A stretch of 64,000 nucleotides of DNA from Siphonodentalium dalli (GCA_032622095.1 CP136069.1:157283043-157347042), one strand, 5' to 3'. Positions 42,201-57,200 are shown, counted from the stretch's first letter. A program made the numbers and translations. Notes: generated by a model not told the origin, from the letters alone.

Positions 42201-45200
42201 GGACTCATTTTGGCGGAGTTATTGCCATTTTTCCACTTAAAATCATACAACCTTGGCTGCATCTCTTGTCCAAGCCTGGTCCGAGACTGTATTCCGTTTT
42301 TTTTCAGTCAACCTGCTCACCTGCAATTTTGAGTTCTCTCACTCTCATTTTACTGGAGTTTGTTTGTTCGTGCGTGATCCGTCCATCCATCTGAACATGT
42401 ATCCATCCATCCGTCCAGCCGTCTGTCCATCCATCCGGGCAGATATCTCAAACACAGGTTGTCGGATCGGAATAAAAGTTGGTATGGATGTTCACTACTG
42501 TGAGGGCATTCAACAGTGTTCAATCAATTTTTCCGGATTTTTCTAGAGTTATTCATCTTTGTGTATTGGGAAATGTTGTTTTTTTTGTCTGTCCGAGTAG
42601 ATATCTCAAACACCGGTTGTAGGATCTAAATGAGAATTTGTTTGGATGTTCACTACTATGAGGGCATTCAACAGAGTGTTCAATCGTTTTTTCCGGATTT
42701 TCCGTTCTACAGTTATTCATCTTTGTTTATCTGGAAATGTATTTTTTTTGTCCGTACAAGCAGATATTTCCACCACCGGCTGACGAATCTCAATGAAATT
42801 TGGTATGGATGTTCACTAATATCAAATGAGTGTTCAGTCGTTTTTTTTTCCATTCGACAGTTATTCATCTTTGTTTATTTGTAAGTTTTTGTTTTATGTC
42901 CATATCTCCACCACAGGTTGATGGATATCAATGAAATTTGATATGAATGTTCACTACTATGATGGCAATCAACTGAGTGTTCAATTGTTTTGTTCATGTT
43001 TTCGTTCTAGAGTTATTTATCTTTGTTTATATGAAACTGTTGGTTTTTTTTTCTATCAGCAGATATCTCAACCATACAATCTCTTGTTTTACCATAATTG
43101 CAGGCATTGGTTAAGAGAAATTTGGACAGTGGTGTAGACAGTGTTGCTAACGTATCTATTTCTTCGCCATTTTCCGCTGAGAATTTTCTGCCGAGCTCTC
43201 TTAGACGCAGGTTGTCATCGCCAAGTCAGGTGACCAAAGAAATGGATCAGGACAAAATGAGTGAAAAGATGTCGAAAGCAAGAGAAGCTCTGTGTCGTCA
43301 AGTGGAGGTATGTGGTTTACAGTAATGCCCTAAGTAATCGACCCCTTAACCACAGCAGAATTATGGGTAACTTTTCAGGATTTAGTCGAAAATATGGCTT
43401 GTTGCCATTCATCGGAAAGCTCTCAGTGAGAGCTTTCCGATGAATGGCAACAAGCCATATTTCCGACTAAATCCTGAAAAGTTACCCATAATTCTGCTGT
43501 GGTTAAGGGGTCAATTACTTAGGGCATTACTGTAGGTCCCAAGTTAAGAGAAAATGTATACAACAGGTTGCAATAAGGCTATAGAAAATTGAATGTTTGG
43601 TTGAGGTTACAGTCAGACCAAATTTTTTTTGGTAGGTATGATTCAAATTTTATGTTGTATTTTATTCTTTACCTATTTGTTATAGCTTTGTACTTTATCA
43701 CATACTTTAATAGATGATTTGCTTGACATTATTTAATGGCCTTCACAGTGGGTATGCTGTTAAAATAGTCACATCCATTAAAACTGCCATAAACAAAAAG
43801 AATACTAAAATATAAACATATTTTGTTCTTATACCAATAATAAATATCGCATAAATATTATGTTATTGTCGAGTTTGTATGCTGTGTTATGTCAACAAAA
43901 GCCACGTTCTGTAACATTTTTAGCTTTTGTTTTTATAACACAGCATACAAACTTGACAATAACATACTATGTACACGATATTTATGATTGGTATAAGAAC
44001 AAAATCTGTCGATATGTTAATATTCTTTCCATTTATGGCAGTTTTAACGGATGTTACTATTTCTATTTTAACGGGATATGGTACACTAAATCCGGCCATT
44101 TATGGGACCATCTCTTTTTATACTCAACAGAATATATGCAACACATGAATTAATTTGAGCCATGGATTACTGCAAAATACACTTTTTTGCTCGATGCACG
44201 ATGCAAATAACATGGTAATTATAATGAAAATGAATTTATGGCTGGAGTCATCAATTCTTTTTCATTACAATTGCTAATCCATGGCTAAAAGTAATTTATG
44301 TGTTCATATGTTGAGTATAAAAGGAGATGGCCCTATAAATTGCCGGATTTAGTTTACAGTCCCCCTTTAACACCAATACCCACTGCGAAGCCTTGCCTTT
44401 AACCCAAATGCTTCATTCAACCAAGTAAATCAACTCATATTGGGATGCTCAACAGTTCCTTTCACTGTGTATTGTTATGTCTCCAACAGGTTTTTAAAAC
44501 TATAAATGGATTACTAATTTTCTTATTAAATTTCCCCGATAGTTAATTCTTTCGATGTGAGATTGTTAACTGTTAACATCTAGTTGATATATAGATGCTG
44601 TAGTTTTTATTTCAGCCGTGTTGTGCAAAGGCATTTTCAGATTCACTAGTTCATATCAGCAATTATAGATGTTTCAATTTATTATTTTCACAGGGTTGTA
44701 GAAAGGCTTTATTAGATTCACTGGTATGTATTATCATTTATTTTCATACTCACTCACGTTTAAAAAAAACGTGACATTTTATTGGTCCATCTGTCTGTTC
44801 GCTTTTTTCATTTCCGGATGATAACATTAGATAGTCTGAACTGAATGGAATGAAATTTGGTATTTGGGTATGTGGGTTTATTAGCACAATATATTTATAG
44901 ATGTAATACAGGTCAAGACAAAATACAGGTCAACTTCAAATTTGAGATCCGCCCACCAAATTTCACCAGTTACTGCCCTTTTTCTTTTAATTTTCACTCA
45001 ATTTTGATGATAACTTTAGTAAGTCTGAACAGAATCGAATGAAATTTGGTTTACTAGCCCTACATTAAGTTCATGTTCAAATTTGGGTTCTGCCCGCCAA
45101 TTTTCAAAAGAGTTATGGCCCTTTGTTGAAATTACCACTGGCATATTTTGCCACACCCTAGTTGATTTTGAAATTTTGAAGAAAAAAACCTGTGCCAATG

Positions 45201-48200
45201 CATTCTCTTATATATACTAGGCTTCCTATGGGAGACTTGCATAATAATAGAATGCTTAAGCACAGGGTTTTCGCAAAACTTCAGGAAGCTCCAGTCATGG
45301 AATTATTGGAAGGGGGGTTATAAAATGCTGTATTAATTTCGCAGGCAAAAAGCTTTGATGATTTCCCCTTTGAATGATGAGTAAGATGTTAGACAATACA
45401 GTATTTTTAGTCAAGTTTTTTCAACTAAATCGTTTTCTTTAGCACATGTTAATTTGCAGTTACCATTGGGTCTGTAACAATGATTCCGAATTTTGCAACA
45501 ATTGACATATTTTTCCAACCATCTGGACTTAGTGAACAGGCCTCATTTATGGTCTAACCATTACTAGAAGGCATATGTACAAAATACGCAAACATGTATG
45601 TATTACAGTGCTCAAAATTTCAATTAAACATGATGCTCCTGTTTAGATTTTCTGTTGCCCATTTCTGTCGTATGCTCCTAATGCAAATTATTTTATGGGA
45701 TGCCAATAAAATTTTCTATGTGTTGTGTAATGCACCAATTTGATATTCTTATATTTCAGAACTCATCTAACGTAACACAGCTGGTTATGGATCTACTTGA
45801 TGACATTCTACCGCAGCTGCGGGAGAATTATCACAATCTGTCTCCATGTGGCAGCTCGTCACGAGCACAAAAAGCTCTTTACGAACTACACACCCTACCA
45901 AAAGTTACGATGACAACTGATCAGCTGATGGTAATTATCATCATAGGGAACCTTCTTCAGTTGACTCAACATGTGCATGTGAACCTCATGTTTGTCTTTC
46001 CCAATCATCGTTAACTTGATAACTTTAAATAAAATTAGGCCAGATAATCAAAATAATTTGTTTCTCAGGGAATTTCTTTCTCAAAGTGATGAGGGAGGCA
46101 GATATTTGTATTTATTATATTTGTCTAATTATCTGTGTGGGGGAGGCAGTTATTTGTATTCATTATATTTGTCTAATTATCTGTGTGGGGGAGGCAGGTA
46201 TATATATGAAAGAAATTTGCTGAAGTCCCATGTTCAGCATATTCTCTTAAATATGAGAAATATACTGAATTGGGACTGCTGGTATTTACTATTCATTTCT
46301 TGAAAACAGATTTCACATCAATGATATCTTGGACACTAACTAATGGTTATCATTTATGATTCGCACATCGCAGAAGAGTTTATGTAAAAAAAATCAGGTC
46401 GAGATTTCTTACTAAATCTGTTACATATCCGTAGCTATTGAAATGGAATGAAATACCTACGGTTCAAGTGTGTAAAAACACATACTGTAGTATTCATTTC
46501 ATTACCTATATAACAGGTTTAGCAAGAAATCGCAGCCCAATATTTTACGCAAACTCTTCTGCGACATGCAAAGCATGAAGGATAACCATTAGTTCAGTGT
46601 CCAAGATACTTATCTTTTGGGAAGTATCTTTAGTCTCAAATTAACATTGTTTTAGTTACTTTTTCCCTTATGGGAAGTTTCTATATCCCCTAAATTGCAG
46701 ATGATAAAATGCATAATCAAAGTGACTAATGGGCGAACAACTGTAACTGGAAAGAATTCTATCTGATCCTAGATCTCCCATAGCAGTTTAGGCCTAAGCA
46801 GAATGAGCTTCCCAGATGGTGAATTTGGTGATGCTAGCCCACCATGCGGGATAGCATCACTAAATTCACCCTCTGGGAACCTCATTCTGCAAATGATAGA
46901 CATACTATTTGCTTTCTGCATGGTTACCATAGAAACAACGATATTGATCTGTTTCAGACTGTGACTCTCGGGTCCCAGGAAGGTGCCTTTGAGAATGTGA
47001 AGATGAACTACAGCGGTGACTACGGACAGACAATACGTCAGCTCATCACTGCTCATATGATCAGGCGTGTCGCGATGTGTGTGTTGTCATCGCCCTACGG
47101 CAAGCGGCAACATCTCGCTGTGAGCCATGAGAAGGGGAAGATTACAATTCTACAGCTGTCTGCTCTGCTCAAACAGGCCGATTCTAGCAAGAAGAAACTC
47201 ACATTAACTGTAAGCTTGCATTTTTCTTGTTTATATTTTATAACTGCGCTTAGGCAAAAAAATAACTCTTTGTTTCCGATACCCTCCCTGGCTGACATTT
47301 TCTTGCCTGCCTCAATTTTTTTTTTCAATTTTCTCCAGAAAGCTAGTCAATATGTCAGCTGTTAAGAGTGTCAATGTAAATATATACTGTTTTCCCAATC
47401 CCAAAAGCAAAAATAAGTGGGTTATTAAGCACAACGAAGGTAGAGTTCTTACTGCAGAGTGAATGAATTCAAGGGACAACATGTTTTTATCCAATGCTTC
47501 ATGCTTGGCTTATTTTAAATACACATGGATCTACCATATTCCATGGCACCATGACTACACTATTATATCACTTATGGCTGAAAGGTTTAATAAAAAGAAA
47601 AACATTTGCAAAAAAAAAAATATCCCTGCCTGCCTATCTGGAAAATATTCTCAAAGTTATCGGAAACAGAGAAGTTTTTTGTTTTGGCCTTATGTACCGA
47701 TATATCACTAAGAAAACAGATGTGTTATGGTCCAGTAAATGTAAATCTTATAATTTTATAGTAGCTCATAGGTATAAAATGTTAGGCCAAAAAAAAAAGG
47801 TTTTGATTCTCAGGCATCACCACATAAAAAAAATGACCCACATTGGACCATTTTATTTAAATTTTGGATTTCACCTTATGTTATGTTTCAAATATCAAAT
47901 AGCTAATTACAACAGTTCATGCGTGGGTATTCAATTAAAGATCATAGTCAACGATAACTATCAGGTATATTGTCACCACAGGCTGTCCAAACTCCCAAGT
48001 TTATTGGTAACATGTGTCGAAATATTTTGATAAAAGCAGGAAGTTGGATATTGAATTTGTCGTCCGCCAACCTGACCTTTGCGACCTTTGCACAGTAAGT
48101 AAATAACCCTGCAAGATAGAGTTTCCCCCCTTACTACGCTATTGTGATCGAATGTACGCAAACAGGAGCGCAATTCAGTTTGATAACCAGTGTATATGTG

Positions 48201-51200
48201 TGCCAGGAGGAATCTGTTATTGGAAAAATTAGCCACTTCATGGATAGAATAACTAATGATTGTGAAGAACATACAAATTTGAATTGGTACTTTATTTAAG
48301 TATGTAAATATATATAATAAAATAGTGGATTCAATGTTGTCATGTCTTTTGGCCCTGATAAAAATTCAGCAAACTTGCAGTTTTTCAGTTTGCTGAATTT
48401 TTCTCTTAGGAACATCATTCTGCATAGGCCTCATCTTCTCTGGAAAGTTTCTTTATTATCAAATTTCTATAGAAACTTCTTCACGCAGATTATATTTCTT
48501 TTTTAGTTTCTCTATATCCCCAAATTGACAGACGACACATTGCATAACCAAGGTTTCCAAACGGTGTACATCACAATATTCACCATTTGGGAACTTCTAT
48601 CTGAGTCTATGTCTCCCATAGCAGATGAGGCCATGCAGAATGAGGTTCCCAGAGGGTGAATTTCATGATGCTCGCCTGAGATGCGGGATAGCATCACTAA
48701 ATTCACCCTCTTGGGACCTCATTCTGCAAATGACAGGCACACTCAACTCAGGCTTGATGGAAATGATTCTTTTTCCAGAGACTAGCATCAGCTCCAATCC
48801 CGTTCACGGTCCTGTCGATAACCGGGAACCCTTGCAATGAAGACCTACTTGCTGTGTGTGGTTTAAAGGTAAGTCATTTACAAAAAATACTTGGTAATCA
48901 GACAGCGTCCATGTCACTTTCATCTGGCTGCATCAAAATATTTGGGGGCTAAATTTTAGGAGTATTAGTTGTTTATTGTCTTTATTCTTTTCCAATTCCA
49001 GTTTTGTTATTTTTTTCATTAAAATTACATTATTTATTGAGCGCTAATAATCAGGTCAGGCACATCCTGAATTCCACTATGATAGTGGTATATGACAATA
49101 ACATATTCATGTTTCCTTTATTTACATCGGGAATAGAAGATGGCGCATACAAGTGCAGTCAATTTTCACTCTTAACAATATTGAAGCAATGAACAGTCTT
49201 CCGACAAAATACATTGTGCAATTTTTTGCGACAGCTTTGTTATTCAATAATATTACTAATATCTGCCTTTCTAAATGACTAAATAACAGGATGACTCAAT
49301 CGCTCCTTCATTTAAACTAATTGCATGCTAATTGTGTTGCTTATCGTGTGTCGTCATGATTAATCATTCTCCTGGACAAAATATATGTGTGATACCGAAT
49401 TAGTGAGACACTAATTTTGAATACTATTTGTGTGATATATGATTTTGGATTATCCCCCTTTTATCAAATTCACAAAAGGTAATGGTCATATATCACTTTA
49501 ATAGTAGAATTCAGGATGTACCTGACCTGTTAATTTTTGCTTTGATTTATCTTTAAAAAAAATTAGTTATGTTCATCAGAACATTGCCAAGATTGTGTAA
49601 AGGTATGGATAGCAAGGGGATTATCTTTTTTAATGGGAAACTACAATTTCAAAAAGGGTTGTTTATTGAACACATGCAACTATTAAAAAACAGATGAAGG
49701 TTTAGGGTCATTCCGGAGCAGATAAGGCCAGTCACACGCCGCCAGTGCCAGGAGACCGAACTTTTTATTCTTCTGTGACTGAATCTCGTGAGAAAACAGA
49801 AATAAAATATACGATAATTAAACAACCATTGGTTGATGCAGGAATTTCTTTTCAACTATTCATAAAAGTCGACGATATATGAGGACAACACTAACAATCG
49901 CACAACTGTAATATAGACAAAACTAAATTAACTGTTTGCATGTTTATTTGAAGCGTTGTGCTTTTCTTAAACGCCTCCTGTTGGAGTGGATTGTCATTTT
50001 GCAAAACTAGTTCATATATTGATTCCACATTATACGTTCTCGCGGGATGGGGTTTTATGTAATGTTCTCACAAACGACTATCATGTATGCACCATACTAT
50101 GGTATGGGTAAGTCAACGTCCGGATTGACCACTTGTCATTCGTCCGTCTGTCTGTATGTATGTCTGTCCGTCTGTCCATAGCCACTTTACGTATGGTGCG
50201 ATAACTCAATCATTTTTATCCGATCTGAGCCCAAAAATACAGATCGAGTATGAATATGGGTTTGATCCTATTTTTTTTAACGAGATTATGTCCCTTTTTT
50301 TTTTTTTAATCTTTGAAGATTAACATTGAATGTTAATCTTTGAAGATTAACATTGAATGTTAAGGATTTTAGCATCCAAGCATAAAATAGCTAATCACTC
50401 TCATCAAGGTATGGGTTAAACATCTGCTGACACGATCGGCCTCTCGTTTTGTATCTTTGCTATATCTCACATATTGTAATAGTTCATGGAATAAATACTG
50501 TTTATTCTTCTGAACTTATTAAGCTTGGAAAATCTTATTATTTCAGTTCCTCATCATTTCTTTATTATATTTCTCAGGACTGCCATGTGCTGACATTCAA
50601 CAGCTCAGGAGCCGTAGCAGACCACCTCGTTCTGCACCCATCACTGGCTACAGGAAACTTCATCATCAAGGTATGTTTATCATTACATCACCACCCCCCA
50701 CTACTCCCAACATTCCCTTTCCAAAATTGTGCTAGTTTCAACAAAATGTTTTCATACAATTTTGTGTGCAGATTCACAAACCTATATTGGGTTTAAATAA
50801 ACACTTTTATGTTATGGCTGTTGATATGTCATTCTTACATTACCTCATTCTGCATCAAATTGTTTGATTCTTACCCACCAGCTGGGTGATTTGCTTATTC
50901 CTGCTCATACATAGAATCATCATTTATACTAGACTTTTCAACATTTGTTTTTATCTTTTTATTGTCAGTAGTATTTCTCAAATATGGAACATGAGTTTAG
51001 GTTCAACCTAGAGCTAATATTCCGATTGCCATAGTTCTTATAGCCAATGAATTATGTTAAATCTTTTCAGGCAATATGGCTGCCAGGTTCCCAGACTGAA
51101 CTTGCTATTGTTACTGCTGACTTTGTGAAGGTTAGTCATTATTTTTGTGACCCAGTGACCTCAATTGTAATGCTGCACTGCAAAAACCTAATTAATTCTG

Positions 51201-54200
51201 TGGTCTCAGGCACCGAGGCCCCCTGGTGGTTCAGTTGATAAGGTGCATGACCAACATTAACATAAGCTGATTCAATTCTCAATAAGCACAGATTTAGGAT
51301 CTATGCATATGAAAGGTAACACCTTGGTCGTGTATGTATGCATGTTGGTCAGTTGCTTTCCAGGCTTTAGTGGTTTCTACCAGCAGTGGAGTGATTTCCC
51401 GATTAAATTAATCCTGTGTGCGGTCTTTCCTCCACCTACAAAGTAGACCTTGTGATATGGTCTAGAGAGTGAAATGATGATAAAACTCCATTTTACATTT
51501 ACATATATTCAGTTATAAATGTATACATTGGAATGGTCTATTATTTATTTAGAGGACTGTTCAGGAAAAATGAGCAGACTACAGACGGACAAAAAGATGA
51601 TAAAAGTGCAGAAAGATTCATTTTCATTTGTGGGAAATGTTCAGATATTAAGTTCAATGAAACAGCATATGGCTTATTATTATCTGAACATTTACTGACA
51701 GAACTACTCACCAATTAGTATTTATTAAAGAAAGGGCTAAAATTCTCTGGCATGAAATTTTAACCCTTCTATGACTAGAGCTTCCTGAAATTTTGGAAAA
51801 ACCATGTGCCAGTGATTTCTCTTATATATGCCTATGGGAGTCTTGCATATATAAGAGAATACATTGGCCTAACAATATTTACCTTGACCTTGTAAGCCAG
51901 TGCATTCTCTTATATACGCGAGGCTTCCGTAGTAAGACTAGCATATATAAGAGAATGCACTGGCACAGGATCTATAATGCTGCATCAGCGCAGCTCCTGT
52001 CATGAAAGGGTTAAAAATTACCTACATCCTATTTGCAATTCGTGGCTAATTCTGCTGATGCTGTTTTCTTCCAGATTTACAATTTAGGGGTGGATGCCAT
52101 CAGTCCTCAGTTTTACTTCTTGCTGCCGACTGGGAAGATTCGTGATGCCACGTTCATATTCCGAGACGAGAGTCGCCACATGGTTATGATGTCATCAGCT
52201 GGGTACATCTACACACAAATGATGGAGGAGGCTAGCAGCGCCCAACATGGACCGTTCTACATCACCAATGTCCTTGAGGTCAAACATGCTGATTTGAAGG
52301 TTTGTTGCCGAAAATCAAATTCTTTCTACACCAGTTAGTATGAGGCACATGTATTCAATGGAATCACAGCCACAATGGCATAGTTTTGTATAGCACAAGT
52401 TGATTACAACCAACTGACAATTATATTTCATTCATTCTGGGCAAACCGAAAACAAATAGTATGTTAAAGGCACTCAATCCGATCAGACGGTCCCCATATC
52501 ATCAAGTTACAACAATAACAACATTTCTTCAAAATATGCATTAGTTATCAGAATCGATTAATTACAACAAAATAATGCTAACCCCTGTCAACTATGGTAT
52601 AAAATTTCTCAAAACGTGTTATTTTTATCAAGATGTTGTTCTACGAGATATGGCCGTATTATCACTTGAGTATCACAAAATATGCCTGTATTACCACTTG
52701 CTTTTTAGAGTAATCCATCTTCATCTGCAATTTTGTCCGAGACTGTCGGTTTGACGTCTTTTTTCCAGGCTACAAATAAGTGAACATCTCCAGAAATCAA
52801 AAATTGATATCTGATATCTGATAACTCTGAACTTTGATGGGTGGGTTCCTCGACTCGAATCAAATATTTTTTACCCCTCCCCCCAAAGCCAAAGAAATAG
52901 TAATTTGGGAAGGTTAGTTCAGATTATGCATCTTTAATAACTATCTTTCAATCCTCCAGAGTAATATAGATTTAGGTGGCACAAGGACAACTTAACCCTT
53001 CCATGACTGGAGCTTCCTGAAATTTTTATAAAACCCTGTGCCAATGCATTCTCTTATATATGGCAGTCTCCCATATCTCAAAAATCCGTTGAATACATGT
53101 GCCTCATGTAAATGCATGTGGAATATCTCGTTCTCAGCACTTGTTATGAATCAATGCTTTTAATATGAAATGTGTAATAACAAACTTCTCAAAATGGTCA
53201 TTTCATATATAGGATCTTTTTTGCTGTGAAGTCAAGATTTTTAAAACTATTTTGAAAATTTGATTTTCATCTCTTTAACCTAGAATGAATTTAGACTTCC
53301 TGACAAGCTTTCCCGCATCACCAAATTCACCCTCTGGGGGACCTCATTCTGCTTAGGCTTGAACATCGTCTGGGAAGAATCTATAGTCTCAAATTAACAT
53401 TGTTTTTAGTTACTTTTTCTCTTCTGGGAAGTTTCTATATACCCTAATTTGCAGTAGATAAAATGCATAATCGATGTGCCTAATGTGTGAACATCACCAA
53501 TTTCAAGTTGGGAAATTCAATCTGATCCTAGATATCCCATAGCAGTTGGGGCCTAAGCAGAATGAGGTTACCATAGGGTGAATTCTCTGCAAATGACAGT
53601 CACATTATTTCAAGGCATGGCCAGTGGCAGAACGAGGTCCCCAGAAGTTGAAGTTGCTGATGCTATCCTGCCATGCGCGATAACATAACTAAATTCACCC
53701 TCTGGGGACCTCATTAATTCAATGACAGACACACTATTTGATGGATTGATTATTTCCATGTATTTATTGTTTGTTTCAGGAGGCAAACAGTCAGGTAGCA
53801 GGTGGAGGAGTCTCCATATATTTCTCACACACTTTGCAGTTACTGTTTTTCAGCTATGCTCAAGGTTTGTTTTACTCATGCCTATATAGTATGGCCCTCT
53901 TAATTCAGATTTTTTGGCTTCGGCAATCTGCGACGGCAACCCTTGCTGTAGGGCTAGTTTGCTTCAGCATAGCTGATTGCTGTAGCCAATTATGAGGGAT
54001 GATTGTACTTTAAATGTGATTATATAAACTAAATATAGATGTTGGCTTTCTTATATCAAGTGCATCATGTATCAAATTTAATGTGCACATAAGCCAAATT
54101 CTTCATCCCAATATTGGTTTTTTCCATCTATTTCTCCGAAATTCTTGGAGCTATGATATTGGAGATCTGGCTTGAATTTGATTTAAAATTATTTTCCCAC

Positions 54201-57200
54201 ACCACTGACACCACCTACTCCGTCCCCAGATGAAATGTGAACGAGTGTGGAAAATGTTAGTTTATTGGTGATTTCTTAAGTCAGGACTATTCAAATTCTT
54301 ATTTTACATAACCTTTTGGCTTGAAACATATTCCGTTATTTTTTCAGGAAAATCATTTGCATCTACAGTGTCAAAAGATATTTCCTTTGTTCCTGCTCTG
54401 TTTCCAATAGTATTCAAAAGGTAAGTTGGCCCTATATGATGACATCCACTTCTTGTGCAAAATACACTCATTTACTTTATGAACGATGTAAAACAACATG
54501 GTAATTATAATGAAAATGAGTTTATGACTCGAGCCATAAACTCATTTTCGTTATAATTACCATGTGTTTTGCATCGTTCAGAGAGCACACGAGTGTATAT
54601 TACACTCATCCATGGCTCAAATTGATTCATTTGTTGCATGTATTCTGTTGAGTATAAAAGGAGATGGTCCCATATATGGCCTGATTTAGTGTACAGTACC
54701 CATTTAATCTTTAGGTGTATGAATAAGTTTCCTCTTATTAGGCCATTAACACGTTCACTGCCGACGCCCATTCAAAAAGTACGAGATAACTCGTAGTCGG
54801 CAGTGAACGTGTTAAAATAAAATATAAAATATCTGTGTTCTCAGGCAATTAAATCTCAATTTTGAGATGAGGGAGTGAGGGAATTTATTGAATTTTTTTT
54901 TCTCAAAATCTGGTAAACATAAAAAAATTCAATATTTTTAACAGAAAATGTTGAACTAATTGTTTGACGATGTTTTTTATAAGAAAATTTCAGAGATGAG
55001 GGAGGTGCTTGAGAACTTGGGATTTTTTAGCTCAACTTGACGAAGGGTTGGCATCTGTAATCCATCTGTCTGTGCACACGTCTGTCTGTCTGTCAGCAAT
55101 TTCCGTTAGCTCACCCTACAGGTCACATCTCTCATCCCATCATCACCAAACTTCATATGGATCTTCGGGGGGTGACCTCTAGATTGGAGCCATAAATTGT
55201 TTCCGAAATTAAAAATAAAAATAGCCTCCAGCAGCCTTTAAGGATCGCCTCTAGATGGGAGCTATCAAATTTTAACATGAAAAACATGGCCACCAGCAGA
55301 CATCTTAGATTTTACTCTTTGCATGAATAAATCCTTTAGCACACCCTACAGACTACATCCATCATCCGATCATCACCAAACTTCATATGGATCTTCGGGT
55401 GACCTCTAGATGGGAGCCATTAAATTTTTGTGAATTTCGTTGGAAAAACATGGTCGCCAGTGGCCATCTTGGATTTTACTCTTTGCGTGATAAAATCTTT
55501 CGGCACACCCTACAGATGACATCCGTCATCTGATCATCACCAGACTTCATATTGAACTTTGGGGTGACCACGAGATTGGAGCCATCAAATGTTTCCGAAA
55601 TTTGTCCAAAAGCATGGCTGCCTGTGGCCATCTTGGATTTTAATTTCTAAATATCTCTTCATGTTCACATCTAGTATTACTTAGACATTTGACTTTCCGC
55701 ATTCCTAATCGCTCTATAGACTGTAACACATGAAATTACCCCCCTTTCCAAGTTTAGCTACTGCGTCATTGACACTTTCATATATATTTGGCCTTATTTA
55801 GACTATTAACTGATCCATGTACTAGATGACCTTCTCTGTCTTCAGCACAAATGGATCTGGTAAAGCCAGCAATGGAGCACAGCCATTAGTTCATTGGTCA
55901 GAGGTAATGGGTCACACTGGTCTAATGTACTGCATGACTCAGACGTCGAACAATCCAGTGGCATTGATGATCAAGCCAGATGCTATCAATGTTCAGGAAA
56001 TCAAAGTTGTTCCTGCCAAAGCCAAGGTAAAATGAAAATTCACAGAACCATATATATTTTTTCGTTAAACTGAAACAGTTGTTATTTTAACAAAAAAAGA
56101 GGATGTGATTCAAATTGAAAAATAGAAATTGAAAAACTTTCAAACATTTTACAATGGTTTGTCTGACTTTTTTGTCAATAGAATGCCAAAATGAAGTTAT
56201 TTTTGTGTGTGCTTGACATCAGGAAAGAGATTACCAAATAGTAAAGTTGGCAGAAATCTTTTTGGGAATGTAAATTTTACTGATGTGATCTGCTTAGGCT
56301 ATGAATAAATTTTTCCTCTTTATGTTACAAATGTCCACAAAAAAGTGCAGTTTTTTGTAGGGAGAAAAAAGGATACACATTTTGTTGTTTGAGATGTGTA
56401 CACGAGTATTATTATGGTCATAACATCCTGTTTTATTTTTTTTTCAGATACAAGATGTTGTAGCCATTAGACATACATCATCAAGCACTGAGCAGGTGAG
56501 TTTATGAAAACATTTTCAATGTAGATCATCTTGGATATATATCACTTAAATTTAGTTTGGTTTACATGTTAGTTTCATTAATTTACCAAATAATTGTTGT
56601 TTATGTCTACCTGCTAAATATGCATCACTATTAGGCTCCTGCGAACGTTCGAGATTCGATTCGATGTGAAATCAAGCAAAAGGTTTGATTTGAAATTATA
56701 ACAGAGATTCAATAAATTTTCGAACCCTCCAGCATCGGGAGACTTATGCAACTGTTTAATATATATAAACGAAAAAGACTTTAAAACATTGATCTCGGTT
56801 AACAGAAGGGAGATAACCACCTATTATTAGGGTACAAAAGTACCTTTTTCTAATCCATGTCAATTATCCTTTCAATTTTCCAGTATAATAAGGTATAATC
56901 AGCAAAAATATGACACCGTATGGCCATGATGAATTAATCAATTACTTGTCATGTACGTTTATATAATTGTCAATGACGAAAACAAATTATTAACGTCACT
57001 GAACTGTCGTTTTATTTGGTTCGATTCGATGTGAAATCTTCCCCACCATTCGATTTGAGGTTTGATTCGACGAAAAAATAGTGATTTGCAGGAGTCTAAT
57101 CACTATTTATATTCTGTGAATATTTGTCAGTCAGGGGAATTTTGGACAATGGTTCTTATTTGGATGCGGAAACATGAGTAGTTACTCTGTTATATTAGTT

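Noticed and set aside
46844..47365. Open reading of 173 codons starting with an apparent ATG-like start
   Set aside because: Its middle is UBR4 exon 21, read through into the introns on both sides; the true borders are 46958 and 47209.
47494..48030. Open reading of 178 codons on the + strand in intron 21
   Set aside because: Rich in lysine, isoleucine and tyrosine from AT-rich DNA, no recognisable domain, no splice or start context; likely a chance opening.
51217..51290. Functional tRNA gene
   Set aside because: The A- and B-box-like sequences do not fold into a complete cloverleaf and have a long unrelated tail; a SINE head explains them better.
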